Source: Streptomyces sp. A 4/2 (lineage in GTDB: Bacteria > Actinomycetota > Actinomycetes > Streptomycetales > Streptomycetaceae). Taken from it: a DNA stretch of 64,000 bases. Shown here piece by piece: positions 8,493-17,129 of the stretch. Location of the stretch: the NCBI RefSeq assembly GCF_940670765.1, contig NZ_CALNVW010000030.1:124001-188000 (forward strand). The letters are read 5' to 3'. Within the stretch, counting starts at the first letter, position 1. Each line of letters opens with the position of its first letter. Both the position numbers and the translations under genes were made by a program. The notes beneath the pieces were generated by a model that was not told the DNA's origin, searched no databases, and worked only from the letters and a program-made list of their open reading frames with translations.

Positions 8493-9059
8493 ATGAGCAC
8501 TCCCGCCGAGGAACTCCCCGACGTCGCGCCGCGCCTGCGTGAACTGCGCCGCCGCGGACGTCTCACGCTGGAGGCCGCCTCCCACCGGGCCGGTCTCTCC
8601 CCGGCGCACCTCTCCAGGCTGGAGACGGGCGCGCGGCAGCCTTCACTGCCGATGCTGCTCTCCCTCGCCCGGATCTACGGCACCACCGTCTCCGAGCTGC
8701 TCGGTGAAATGCCGCCCGAGCGGGAGCCCGTCATCCGCGGCGGGAGGAGCGAGCCGGTCGAGGCCGACGGCTGGACGTACCACACGGCGGGCGGCTCCGG
8801 GCGAGCGATGCAGGCCCTGCGGGTGCAGGTCCCGTACGGGGCGCAGGGCGAGCTCGTCCGCGTCCATCCCGGCGAGGAGTGGCTGTACGTCCTCACCGGG
8901 AGGCTGCGGCTGAGCCTCGGGGACGCCGTGCACGAACTCGCCCCCGGGGACAGCGCCCATTTCGACTCGCTCACCCCGCACCGCATTGCCGCGGCCACCC
9001 GCGAAGGGGCCGAACTGCTCTTCGTGCACACCCTGTTGCAGAGCCCGGATCTGCACTGA
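8493..9059 (+). CDS. XRE-family regulator with C-terminal cupin domain
   Basis: A 188-residue cytoplasmic transcription factor. Residues about 10-65 form a helix-turn-helix (LTLEAASHRAGLSPAHLSRLE), and residues about 95-180 form a cupin barrel with PGEEWLYVLTGRLRL and a trailing ELAPGDSAHFDS-HR stretch. In this family the cupin senses a small ligand or metal and the HTH binds a palindrome. The adjacent twin palindrome supports local autoregulation and possibly control of the hopanoid genes. An equivalent gene stands at this position in the S. coelicolor hopanoid region as I remember it. The ligand is unknown. Confidence 0.9.
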   Translation: MSTPAEELPDVAPRLRELRRRGRLTLEAASHRAGLSPAHLSRLETGARQPSLPMLLSLARIYGTTVSELLGEMPPEREPVIRGGRSEPVEADGWTYHTAGGSGRAMQALRVQVPYGAQGELVRVHPGEEWLYVLTGRLRLSLGDAVHELAPGDSAHFDSLTPHRIAAATREGAELLFVHTLLQSPDLH

Positions 9060-9097
9060 TGCCCCGCAACCAGATCAGTTCCGACGAGAGGCCTGCC

Positions 9098-9229
9098 ATG
9101 TCCGCCATGAACAACGAGGAGAAGAAGTTCCCGCGGGGACTCGTCATAAGGCTGTTCGCCTACCTGGTGGCGGGCCATCTCTTCGCCGGGTTCATCTACC
9201 TGCTGTTCACGCTGGGCGGCCAGCAGTAG
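9098..9229 (+). CDS. Small single-span membrane protein, DUF6126-like
   Basis: A 43-residue protein with a charged N-terminus (MSAMNNEEKKFPRGL) and one hydrophobic helix (VIRLFAYLVAGHLFAGFIYLLF) ending in GGQQ. I recognise the FPRGLVIRLFAYLVA pattern as that of small Streptomyces membrane proteins following the XRE-cupin gene. Function is unknown. The chosen ATG at 9098 has GAGAGG nine bases upstream; an ATG at 9059 that overlaps the previous stop (TGATG) would give 56 residues with an unconserved-looking extension. The tight linkage suggests co-expression with the regulator. Confidence 0.75.
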   Translation: MSAMNNEEKKFPRGLVIRLFAYLVAGHLFAGFIYLLFTLGGQQ

Positions 9230-9271
9230 GCGCACCCGGCGGGCGGAGGCGGGGAACGGGGCGCGGTCGGC

Positions 9272-10087
9272 TCAGGACGCGTCGTCCAGCAGCCGGGCGC
9301 GCAGCTTCTCCCGCGTCTGCGGGGTGACCTTCAGCCCCTCGGCGATATAGCGGTCGGTGGTGCCCCACACCTCGTCGATGGTGGCGAATGCCCTGTCCAG
9401 GTACTCGGCGCGGGCCTCGAAGAGCGGGCTCAGCAGGCTCATCACCTCGGGGGACCGTGCGGCGGCCGACTGGTCGCCGCGCTTGACCTGGTACCGCCGG
9501 TGCGGTTCGTTCGACTTGAGGTAGTCGGCCTTGATGGCGTCCCGCTCCACGCCCACGGCGAGCAGCGAGACCGCTATGGACAGCCCGGCCCGGTCCTTGC
9601 CCGCCGCACAGTGCAGCAGGGCGGGGACACTGTCCTCGGCGAGGGCGTGCAGAACCTGGCTGTGCTCGGCGGTACGGGTGGTGATGATGGTCCGGTACGA
9701 GTCGGCCATCCCGTCCGCGGCGCGGCCGTCCCCGAGGGCCTCCCGCAGCTTGTCGAGCTTGCCGTCGCGGACCATCTTCCAGAACTCGGAGCCGTCCGCC
9801 GGGTCGGTCAGCGGGATGTTCACGTGGCGCACCCCGGGCAGCTCCACGTCCCGGCCGTCGAGCGCCAGATCCGCCGCGTTGCGGAAGTCGAAGATCGTGT
9901 GCAGCCCGAGCGAGGACAGGAAGGCCGCGTCCTGCTCCGTGGCGTGCGCGAGGTGACCGCTGCGGAACAGCCTTCCCTGCCGCACCCGACGCCCGTCCAC
10001 GGTCGGCAGCCCGCCCACGTCACGGAAGTTGCGTACCCCGGCCAGCTCGGGTTCTGTCGACGGGACCTGCGGCAGCTGCTGTGTCAC
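9272..10087 (-). CDS. Protein tyrosine phosphatase (Tyr_phosphatase3 type)
   Basis: A 271-residue cytoplasmic phosphatase of the bacterial tyrosine/lipid phosphatase family. The C-x5-R catalytic loop is C160-AAGKD-R166 in LLHCAAGKDRAG, with the N-terminal NFRDVGGLPT and LFRSGHL motifs that mark this family (MptpB/LipA-like). Expected to hydrolyse phosphotyrosine or phosphoinositide-like substrates. GTG start at 10087 with GGAGGAG about six bases upstream. It is convergent with the DUF6126-like gene and divergent from the SGNH gene, so it is probably monocistronic. The physiological target cannot be told. Confidence 0.9.
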   Translation of the reverse strand: MTQQLPQVPSTEPELAGVRNFRDVGGLPTVDGRRVRQGRLFRSGHLAHATEQDAAFLSSLGLHTIFDFRNAADLALDGRDVELPGVRHVNIPLTDPADGSEFWKMVRDGKLDKLREALGDGRAADGMADSYRTIITTRTAEHSQVLHALAEDSVPALLHCAAGKDRAGLSIAVSLLAVGVERDAIKADYLKSNEPHRRYQVKRGDQSAAARSPEVMSLLSPLFEARAEYLDRAFATIDEVWGTTDRYIAEGLKVTPQTREKLRARLLDDAS

Positions 10088-10347
10088 GGGGGCTCCTCCG
10101 TGTCTGCCGACGAGGGCCGGTGGCCGCCGTCGGCGCGGTATGGACCTGCTGATCCGGGCCGCGTCCTACGGCCCTGCGATTTCCGACGATACGACATCGG
10201 TTCCTCATGCAACCATCTCGCCCGGCGCCGCGGGGGCGGCGGTCTTATTCCAGCTTTACCAAAACTGACCGGGTGGTCTATCTCACGGCCTGTCACCCCC
10301 CTATTACGGTCGCGTAGGTCACATCGCGCGGTGCAGGATGAGCCGTT

Positions 10348-11139
10348 GTGGCAGACGATTCGGCAACAGAAAACAGCGACATCATCGGGTCGTACGCGGC
10401 GATCGGCGACAGTTTCACCGAGGGCGTCGGCGACCCCGGCCCCGACGGAACCTTCGTGGGCTGGGCCGACCGGCTCGCCGTGCTTCTCGACGACCGCGTC
10501 CCCGAGCACACCTTCCGGTACGCGAACCTCGCCGTGCGCGGACGCCTCCTCGACCAGATCGTCGAGGAGCAGGTCCCGCGCGCCAAGGAGCTCGCCCCCG
10601 ACCTGGTCAGTTTCTCCGCGGGCGGCAACGACATCATCCGTCCGGGCTCCGACCCGGACGACGCGGCCGAGCGCTTCGAGCGGGCCCTCGCCGACCTGTG
10701 CGGTTCGGTCCGCACCGTCATGGTGACCACCGGCTTCGACACCCGGGGCGTTCCGGTCCTGCGCCATCTGCGCGGCAAGATAGCGACGTACAACGAACAC
10801 GTCCGGGTCATCGCCGCACGGCACGGCGCCCCGGTGCTCGACCTCTGGTCGCTCAAGACCATCCAGGACAGGCGGGCCTGGGACGACGACCGGCTGCACC
10901 TCTCGCCCGAGGGGCACACCCGGGTCGCGCTCCGCGCCGCCCAGGTGCTGGGACTCGACGTACCGGCGGACCCGGACCAGCCGTGGCCGCCGGAGCCGCC
11001 GCGCGGCTCGGCCGAGGTGCGCCGCGACAACATCCACTGGGCGCGCGAGCACCTCGTCCCGTGGATCGGCCGCCGGCTGCGCGGCGAGTCCTCCGGGGAC
11101 CATGTCGAGGCGAAGCGCCCCGACCTGCTGCCGCTGTGA
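10348..11139 (+). CDS. SGNH/GDSL-family hydrolase
   Basis: A 263-residue esterase-like protein. Block I is GDSFTEG with nucleophile S22, block III is GGNDII, and block V is D181-x2-H184 (DRLHLSPEGH), the full SGNH set. No signal peptide is seen, so a cytoplasmic esterase or acyl-hydrolase is expected; the substrate is unknown. GTG start at 10348 preceded by AGGATGAG. The 260-bp region between it and the divergent phosphatase holds the promoters of both; I see no clear consensus element there. Confidence 0.88.
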   Translation: MADDSATENSDIIGSYAAIGDSFTEGVGDPGPDGTFVGWADRLAVLLDDRVPEHTFRYANLAVRGRLLDQIVEEQVPRAKELAPDLVSFSAGGNDIIRPGSDPDDAAERFERALADLCGSVRTVMVTTGFDTRGVPVLRHLRGKIATYNEHVRVIAARHGAPVLDLWSLKTIQDRRAWDDDRLHLSPEGHTRVALRAAQVLGLDVPADPDQPWPPEPPRGSAEVRRDNIHWAREHLVPWIGRRLRGESSGDHVEAKRPDLLPL

Positions 11140-11282
11140 CCGGCCTCCGGCGCGGTCCCGGCCGAGAGGTCACCCGACAGCCTCCGAGGGGCCGTCCGGT
11201 TCGGGGATCGTTCACGGGCCCGTCCCTCCTCCGTCGCGTCGTCCGCACATAATGGATCGACATCGAACACCAGGAGGTCCCT

Positions 11283-12476
11283 GTGCCCGATTCCCGTTCT
11301 CTGCGGCCACGGCTCCGCGCACTGCGGCCGGAGGGCTTCGGTGCGGACCCGGCCGGGGAGCGAATGGCGCGCATCCGCCGCTCGCCCAACTTCGCCGACG
11401 GGGTGTTCCAGAACCCGGTGGGGGCCAGGACGCGACCGGCCGGATCCATGGGGGAGTTCGCGAAGGTCTACTTCCGCAAGGAGGAGCGGGTCCTCAGGTC
11501 TCCCGGCGGGACCGTGCCCGTACACGCCACGACCCTCGCCGACCTCGCCAAGCCGCCCGTTTCGGGGCTGCGGCTCACCTGGATGGGGCACTCCACCGTG
11601 CTCGCCGAGATCGACGGGCGGCGGGTGCTGTTCGACCCGGTCTGGGGCGAGCGCTGCTCCCCGTTCTCCTTCGCCGGGCCGAAGCGGCTGCACCCCGTTC
11701 CGGTGCCGCTCGCCACGGTCGGGTCCGTCGACGTCGTGGTGATCTCCCACGACCACTACGACCATCTCGACCTCCCCACCATCAAGGCCCTGGCACGTAC
11801 GGACACGGTCTTCGTGGTGCCGCTCGGTGTCGGCGCCCATCTGGAGCGCTGGGGCGTGACCCCGGACCGGATGCACGAGCTGGACTGGAACGAGACCGCC
11901 GAGGTGGCCGGGCTCCGGCTCACCGCCACCCCCGCCAGGCACTTCTGCGGACGTGGCCTGCGCAATCAGCAGCACACGCTCTGGGCGTCCTGGGCCGTCG
12001 CGGGTCCGGACCACCGGATCTACCACAGCGGCGACACGGGGTATTTCCCCGGCTTCAAGGACATCGGCGCGGAGCACGGGCCGTTCGACGCCACGATGAT
12101 CCAGGTCGGGGCGTACAGCGAGTACTGGCCCGACATCCACATGACCCCTGATGAGGGCATCCGTACCCACCTGGACCTGCAGGGCGGCCCGCACGGGGTG
12201 ATGATGCCGATCCACTGGGGGACGTTCAATCTGGCGTTCCACCCGTGGGCGGAACCTGCCGAGCGGACGATGCTGGCCGGACACAAGGCCGGTGTCGCCA
12301 CGGCCGCGCCACGGCCGGGCGAGCCGTTCGAACCGGCGGACCGGCCGGAGGTGACGCCGTGGTGGCGGTCGGTCGCCGCGCTGCCCGAGCACGGCTGGCC
12401 CACCTGGCCCCCGGCGGAGACGGGGCGGCCCCGGCCCACCGGTACCTCCCGGCGGACCGCCGGCGCCACCGAGTGA
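11283..12476 (+). CDS. UlaG/NAPE-PLD-like metallo-beta-lactamase-fold hydrolase
   Basis: A 397-residue protein with an Lactamase_B_2-type fold. The metal motif HDHYDH occupies residues 156-161, preceded by TWMGHST and VLFDPVW, and followed by the metal-bridging SGDTGY and a C-terminal PIHWGTF histidine. These match N-acyl-phosphatidylethanolamine phospholipase D-like and UlaG-like hydrolases. It lacks a signal peptide. GTG at 11283 has AGGAGGT seven bases upstream. The substrate may be a phosphodiester or lactone but cannot be named. It is convergent with the LacI gene. Confidence 0.88.
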   Translation: MPDSRSLRPRLRALRPEGFGADPAGERMARIRRSPNFADGVFQNPVGARTRPAGSMGEFAKVYFRKEERVLRSPGGTVPVHATTLADLAKPPVSGLRLTWMGHSTVLAEIDGRRVLFDPVWGERCSPFSFAGPKRLHPVPVPLATVGSVDVVVISHDHYDHLDLPTIKALARTDTVFVVPLGVGAHLERWGVTPDRMHELDWNETAEVAGLRLTATPARHFCGRGLRNQQHTLWASWAVAGPDHRIYHSGDTGYFPGFKDIGAEHGPFDATMIQVGAYSEYWPDIHMTPDEGIRTHLDLQGGPHGVMMPIHWGTFNLAFHPWAEPAERTMLAGHKAGVATAAPRPGEPFEPADRPEVTPWWRSVAALPEHGWPTWPPAETGRPRPTGTSRRTAGATE

Positions 12477-12544
12477 CGGGCGGTCCGGGTACTCCGGGCG
12501 GCTGAGGAACGCCCCCGGCGGGAAGCGCGGTCCGGGGGGCGCCT

Positions 12545-13618
12545 TCACCGCGATGCGACGGCCGTACTCTCCCGTTCCAGTAACTGGGGGAGCGGTACCT
12601 GCACGGCGCGGGCGGGCCCCCCGTCGACCAGTGCGGTCAGTTCCCGGGCCGCGGCCCGGCCGAAGGCGACCGTGTCCCGGGAGAGCGCCGTCAGCCACGG
12701 ATGGACCATGCGGCACAGTGCCGAGTCCTCGAAGGAGACGATGGACACGTCACGGGGAACGCCGAAGCCGAGGCCGGTCGTGACCGCGGCCCCGGCCGCC
12801 GCCATCACGTCGTTGTCGTAGACGAGAGCGGTGGGCGGTGCGTCGCCCAGCAGGACCCGGCGGGTGACCGCAGCGCCCTCCGTGTCGGAGTAGTCCGTCG
12901 GTACCGAGCGGACCTCGGCCAGGCCCCGGCGGTCGGCCTCGGCGCGCAGCGAGCGGATGCGGCGCTCGGTGTGGGCGAGTGAGGGCAGGCCCGCGATGTG
13001 CACGATGCGCCGGTGGCCGAGTGCGTGCAGACGGCCGACGACGGAGGCCATCGCGCCTGCGTCGTCGGCCCGGATCTGCGACAGATTCGGGTGGGAACCG
13101 GGCAGTCCGCCGATGACCACCCCGGGCAGCCCGAGTTCGTCCAGCAACTCCGGGCGGGGGTCGTCGACCCGCAGATCGACGACCAGGACGCCGTCGACGC
13201 GGCGCTCGGCCCACCAGCGCCGGTAGACCGCGCACTCGGCTGCCGTGTCCTCCACCACCTGGAACAGCAGGCCCAGGTGACGCTCCGCCAGAACTTCCTG
13301 GATGCCGGAGATCAGCTGAAGGAAGAACGAGTCGACGCCCAGCATCGCCGCGGGCCTGGCCAGCACCAGACCCACGGTCGCGGAGCCCTCGCCGGAGAGC
13401 GCGCGGGCCGCGGTGTTCGGGCGCCAGCCCAGCTGTTCGGCGACCCGGCGCACCCGGTCGCGGGTGATCTCCGAGACGCCCGGCCGGTCGTTCAGCGCGA
13501 ACGAGACGGCGCTCTCCGAGACACCGGCGCGGCGGGCGATGTCCTTCATCGTCGGACGGCGTGCCGCGCTGCGTCTGGCCGGCGGAGTGCCGTCGCCCGA
13601 CGGGAGGTTCGTTGTCAC
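12545..13618 (-). CDS. LacI-family repressor of the mannoside cassette
   Basis: A 357-residue LacI/GalR regulator. The HTH (MKDIARRAGVSESAVSFAL) begins near residue 24 and is followed by the hinge-helix motif RPNTAARALSG. The rest is a periplasmic-binding-like effector domain with VYDNDVMAAA near the C-terminal half. GTG start at 13618. It is divergent from the sugar ABC operon, with operator-like repeats in the shared 328-bp gap, so repression of the importer and both glycosidases is the likely role. A TATGAT at 13672-13677 on the minus strand could be its -10 box, without a convincing -35. Confidence 0.93.
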   Translation of the reverse strand: MTTNLPSGDGTPPARRSAARRPTMKDIARRAGVSESAVSFALNDRPGVSEITRDRVRRVAEQLGWRPNTAARALSGEGSATVGLVLARPAAMLGVDSFFLQLISGIQEVLAERHLGLLFQVVEDTAAECAVYRRWWAERRVDGVLVVDLRVDDPRPELLDELGLPGVVIGGLPGSHPNLSQIRADDAGAMASVVGRLHALGHRRIVHIAGLPSLAHTERRIRSLRAEADRRGLAEVRSVPTDYSDTEGAAVTRRVLLGDAPPTALVYDNDVMAAAGAAVTTGLGFGVPRDVSIVSFEDSALCRMVHPWLTALSRDTVAFGRAAARELTALVDGGPARAVQVPLPQLLERESTAVASR

Positions 13619-13719
13619 CCGTACTCGCCTTCCCAGCGTTCCGATTACTCCGCGTGTGCGCTCTGTCGCGCATCATACGGCCCCTGGCACGCGTCGGCCG
13701 ACGCTGTTCGTTCCGTGGA

Positions 13720-13757
13720 CTAATGCGCTTGAGTGCAAGCAACCTAAAGCGCATTAG
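13720..13757. promoter_or_regulatory. 11-bp inverted repeat, candidate LacI operator
   Basis: CTAATGCGCTT (13720-13730) and its exact reverse complement AAGCGCATTAG (13747-13757) are separated by 16 bp. The left arm also overlaps a smaller repeat, GCTTG-AGTG-CAAGC. It lies in the 13619-13946 gap between the divergent LacI and ABC genes. The rest of that gap holds the promoter candidate listed next, a GTGCA/TGCAC imperfect repeat near 13778-13798, and no small gene that I can support. Confidence 0.6.
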
Positions 13758-13836
13758 TAGTTCAGCGCAACCCTTGATGTGCACCTGCCTGACCTGCACA
13801 GTTGGACCTGGGAGCGAGTTCGGTCGGGCGAATGTA

Positions 13837-13866
13837 TTGACTTTTCCGCAGCAGGCATTGCAATGT
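13837..13866 (+). promoter_or_regulatory. Candidate promoter of the sugar ABC operon
   Basis: TTGACT (13837-13842) is followed after 18 bp by CAATGT (13861-13866), a fair -35/-10 pair. The -10 box overlaps a perfect 10-bp palindrome CATTGCAATG (13856-13865) that a LacI-type repressor could occupy. The leader would be about 75 nt. Confidence 0.4.
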
Positions 13867-13946
13867 CTGCTGGGTGTAGACGTCCGGCGGCCTCGCAGCG
13901 TCGGCCTGCGCCTTCACGCCTGGTCCGAGCAAAGGAGCCGTTCACC

Positions 13947-15239
13947 GTGCGTATCTCCCGCAGAGCAGTCGCCGCTGCCGTCGTTCTTGCCACCGTCCTG
14001 CCGCTCAGCGCCTGTGGCGGTGGGGCCGACTCCGGCTCCGCCGACTCCTCGGGCAAGATCGAGGGCAACATCACCTTCCAGACCTGGAACCTGCAGGCCA
14101 ACTTCAAGGACTACTTCAACGGCGTCGTCGCGGACTTCGAGAAGAAGTACCCGGGCACCCATGTGAAGTGGGTCGACCGTCCGGCCGAGGGGTACCCCGA
14201 CAAGATCAGCGCCGACGCCGCGGGCGGCACGCTCCCCGATGTCGTCAACGTCTCGCCCGACCTGGTGGCCCCGCTGGCCAAGGCCGGCATCGCGATGGAC
14301 CTCGACAAGGACAAGACGGCGGCGAAGTACGCCAAGGAGTACCTGCCCGGCGCCTGGAAGAGCCATCAGATACCGGGCATGCAGGGCACCTACGCCTTCC
14401 CCTGGTACCTCAACACCGGGCCGCTCTTCTACAACAAGACCCTCTTCGAGGAGGCGGGCCTCGACCCCGCGAACCCGCCGAAGACGTACGACGAGGTCTT
14501 CGCCGCAGGGCTGAAGATGGCCAAGAACAGCAAGGGCAAGATCGCGACCCTGGCGAACATCCCCACCATCGAGGACTTCGGCCGCTACGGCGGGCAGCTC
14601 ATGAACAAGGCGGGCACCGGCTTCGCCTTCAACGACGCCAAGGGTGTCGAACTCCTCACCCACTACAAGGAGTTGTACGACGCGAAGGCGCTCGACCCGG
14701 AGGCGCTGACCGCCACCCCCGAGTCGACGGGCCACAAGTTCCAGACCGGGTCCGTCGCGATGAACCCGGGCAGCGCGCTCGACCTGGACAACTTCAAGAA
14801 GCAGGCCCCGAGCCTCTACAAGAACATCGGGATCACCGACCAGGTCAGCAGCACGGGCCACGCCAACATGTACGTCATGGGCGTGATGGTGAACTCCAGG
14901 ACCAAGAAGAAGCCCGCCGCCGTCGCCTTCGCCCACTTCGTGACCGACGCGACCCGGCAGATGGAGTTCGCCAAGAAGGTGGCCATCTTCCCGAGCACCG
15001 AGGGCTCCCTGGACGACCCGTACTTCACCAAGGAGGACGGCACCGACGTGACCCGGGTGCGCGTCGCCGCCGCCAAGTCGCTGAAGACGGCGGTCAATTA
15101 CACGCCGGTCCTGTTCAGTGACCAGATGAAGACCGAGCTGCGCAACGCGGTGGCGCGGGCGCTGCAGGGCAAGGAGAGCCCGAAGGAAGCCCTTGACAAC
15201 GCTGTCAAGGCCTGTGACCGCCTCCTGCAGCAGAGCTGA
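13947..15239 (+). CDS. Sugar ABC transporter substrate-binding lipoprotein
   Basis: A 430-residue family 1 extracellular solute-binding protein. N-terminal signal with RISRRAVAAAVVL and a lipobox LSAC, so it is a membrane-anchored lipoprotein. The mature part has the ITFQTWN strand, the KSHQIPGMQGTYAFPWYLNT hinge region shortened here to its QGTYAFPWY core, and NKTLFEEAGLDP typical of oligosaccharide binders. I chose GTG 13947, behind AAAGGAG; the open frame upstream of it lacks signal-peptide character. It heads an operon with two permeases and two glycosidases, which points to a mannose-containing oligosaccharide as ligand. No ATPase is encoded here; a shared MsiK-type ATPase elsewhere is expected in Streptomyces. 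Confidence 0.92.
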   Translation: MRISRRAVAAAVVLATVLPLSACGGGADSGSADSSGKIEGNITFQTWNLQANFKDYFNGVVADFEKKYPGTHVKWVDRPAEGYPDKISADAAGGTLPDVVNVSPDLVAPLAKAGIAMDLDKDKTAAKYAKEYLPGAWKSHQIPGMQGTYAFPWYLNTGPLFYNKTLFEEAGLDPANPPKTYDEVFAAGLKMAKNSKGKIATLANIPTIEDFGRYGGQLMNKAGTGFAFNDAKGVELLTHYKELYDAKALDPEALTATPESTGHKFQTGSVAMNPGSALDLDNFKKQAPSLYKNIGITDQVSSTGHANMYVMGVMVNSRTKKKPAAVAFAHFVTDATRQMEFAKKVAIFPSTEGSLDDPYFTKEDGTDVTRVRVAAAKSLKTAVNYTPVLFSDQMKTELRNAVARALQGKESPKEALDNAVKACDRLLQQS

Positions 15240-15251
15240 GCCGAGCCCGCG

Positions 15252-16223
15252 ATGAACTCCTCCACCGCCCCCGAGGTGATCTCCTCGGTCAGTACGCCGG
15301 CGGGCCCGGCCGACCGGAGCCACGGCTCCGGCGGCCGTGCGGCCCGCAGTGGCATCAGGCGCCAACTTCCCTTCAGTCCCTGGCTGTTCGCCGCGCCTGG
15401 ACTGCTGGTCGTCGGCGTGTTCATCCTCTATCCGTTCTTCAGCACCCTGGTCAACGCCTTCACCGACCGCCGGACCCTCGTGCCCGGCCACTTCGTGGGG
15501 CTCGCGAACTTCCAGGAACTGCTGCACGACGACATGTTCTGGATCGGGCTGCGCAACAGCGTCCTGTACATGGTCGGTGTCGTCCCCGCACTGGTGATCC
15601 TGCCGCTGCTCCTCGCGATGCTGGTGCAGCGGCACATCCCCGGAATCGCCTTCTTCCGCGCGGCGTTCTACACCCCGGTCGTCGCGTCCATCGTCGTCGT
15701 CGGCCTGATCTGGGTGTGGATGCTCGACGACCGCGGACTGATCAACGCGCTCCTCGAAGCGGTGGGGATCGGCAAGGTCGGCTTCCTCAGCGACCAGTGG
15801 CTGCTGCTCGGCAGCGCGATGGCGGTCACGGTCTGGAAGGGGCTCGGCTACTACATGATCATTTATCTCGCCGCGCTGTCGAACGTCCCCCGCGAACTGC
15901 ACGAAGCCGCCTCGGTCGACGGAGCGGGCGCCGTACGCCGCTTCTTCGCCGTCACCGTTCCCGCGGTCCGCTCCACCATGGTGCTGGTGGCCGCGCTCGC
16001 CTCGGTCAGCTCCTTCAAGGTGTTCTCCGAGGTCTATCTGATGGCCGGACCCAGCGGGGGCCCGGCAGGCGAGGACACCACCCTGGTGATGCTCGTCCAG
16101 CGGGTGGGCACCGGACTCTCCGGCCGCGTCGGCTACGCCTCGGCCATCTCGGTCGTGGTGTTCGTCGTCACCGTCGTACTGATGCTTCTGGTGCTCCGCG
16201 CCGACCGCAGGGAGGACGCGTGA
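15252..16223 (+). CDS. Sugar ABC transporter permease (MalF type)
   Basis: A 323-residue inner-membrane permease with about six transmembrane helices starting with WLFAAPGLLVVGVFILYPFF. The EAA loop is EAASVDGAGAVRRFFAVTVP at its C-terminal third, the contact site for the ATPase. It has a long polar N-terminus (about 35 residues). It begins 12 bp after the binding-protein gene and overlaps the next permease by GTGA, so the three are one operon. Confidence 0.93.
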   Translation: MNSSTAPEVISSVSTPAGPADRSHGSGGRAARSGIRRQLPFSPWLFAAPGLLVVGVFILYPFFSTLVNAFTDRRTLVPGHFVGLANFQELLHDDMFWIGLRNSVLYMVGVVPALVILPLLLAMLVQRHIPGIAFFRAAFYTPVVASIVVVGLIWVWMLDDRGLINALLEAVGIGKVGFLSDQWLLLGSAMAVTVWKGLGYYMIIYLAALSNVPRELHEAASVDGAGAVRRFFAVTVPAVRSTMVLVAALASVSSFKVFSEVYLMAGPSGGPAGEDTTLVMLVQRVGTGLSGRVGYASAISVVVFVVTVVLMLLVLRADRREDA

Positions 16224-17080
16224 AGACCATGACGATCACGGACAAGGACGGGAAGCGCGTCCCCGGCTGGCAACTCGTCCTCCGCTATGTGCTGCTGCTC
16301 GCGGTGCTCGCCCTGACCGTGGGCCCGTTCGTGTGGCAGCTGTCCACCTCGCTCAAGGGCCCGACCGAGGACATCTTCAGCTCACCGCCGAAGTTCCTGC
16401 CCAGCCACCCCACTTTCGGCAACTACACACGCGTCGCCGACACCATCCCCGTGTGGGACTACGCGCTGAACTCCGTCAAGGTCGCCGCCGCCAACGTCGT
16501 CACCAACTGCGTCGGCGCCGCACTGGCCGGCTACGCGCTGGCCCGGCTGCGCTACCGGGGGCGCAAGGCCGCCACCCTGGCGTTCATCCTCGCGATGCTC
16601 GTCCCCGTCGAGGGCATCATCATCGCCCAGTTCACGACGATGCGTGACCTCGGCCTGAACAACACCCTGATCGCCGTGCTGCTGCCCGGCAGCATCGGCG
16701 CGATGAACGTCCTCCTGATGCGCAACGCCTTCCTCAACCTCCCGCAGGAGGTGGAGGAAGCGGCCTTCGTCGACGGGGCGAACGTCTGGCAGCGGTTCCT
16801 GCGCATCGCCCTGCCCGCGGTGAAGGGGACCCTCGCGGTCGTCGCGATCTTCGCGTTCATGGGCTCGTGGGACGACTTCCTGTGGCCCCTGATCGTCCTC
16901 AGCGATCCGGACCACTTCACCCTGACCATCGGCCTGAACTATCTGCACGGCACCTTCGCCAACGACGAACGCCTCGTCGCCGCGGGCACGATCATCGCCG
17001 TACTCCCGCTGATCATCCTCTTCGCCGGACTGCAGCGCTTCTTCTTCCGCGGGGTCGGCGAGGGCGCCGTCAAGGGCTGA
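16220..17080 (+). CDS. Sugar ABC transporter permease (MalG type)
   Basis: A 286-residue partner permease with about six transmembrane segments (YVLLLAVLALTVGPFVWQL near the N-terminus). The EAA loop reads EEAAFVDGANVWQRFLRIALP. The GTG at 16220 overlaps the previous stop and has AGGGAGGA just upstream; an ATG three codons on is an alternative. Together with the MalF-type subunit it forms the import channel. Confidence 0.93.
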   Translation: MKTMTITDKDGKRVPGWQLVLRYVLLLAVLALTVGPFVWQLSTSLKGPTEDIFSSPPKFLPSHPTFGNYTRVADTIPVWDYALNSVKVAAANVVTNCVGAALAGYALARLRYRGRKAATLAFILAMLVPVEGIIIAQFTTMRDLGLNNTLIAVLLPGSIGAMNVLLMRNAFLNLPQEVEEAAFVDGANVWQRFLRIALPAVKGTLAVVAIFAFMGSWDDFLWPLIVLSDPDHFTLTIGLNYLHGTFANDERLVAAGTIIAVLPLIILFAGLQRFFFRGVGEGAVKG

Positions 17081-17129
17081 GCCCCACCCCATCCGTGCCG
17101 CACCACAGAACCAGGACACTTCCTCCCCC

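Noticed and set aside
5795..8566. A long antisense frame across dxs and hpnO, and similar ones at 4920-7271 and 37539-40178
   Set aside because: All are opposite to genes with clear motifs and third-position GC bias on the plus strand; no ribosome site or family signal in them.
1..9229. A novel terpene secondary-metabolite cluster
   Set aside because: Every gene fits the known hopanoid pathway; only its layout at 4973-5138 is unusual.
9230..9271. Possible small gene or terminator between the DUF6126-like gene and the phosphatase
   Set aside because: Only 42 bp of G-rich sequence with no convincing inverted repeat or open frame.
13779..13946. N-terminal extension of the sugar-binding protein
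   Set aside because: The extension precedes a complete lipoprotein signal starting at the GTG 13947 with AAAGGAG, and it would mask the signal peptide; it also covers the promoter region.
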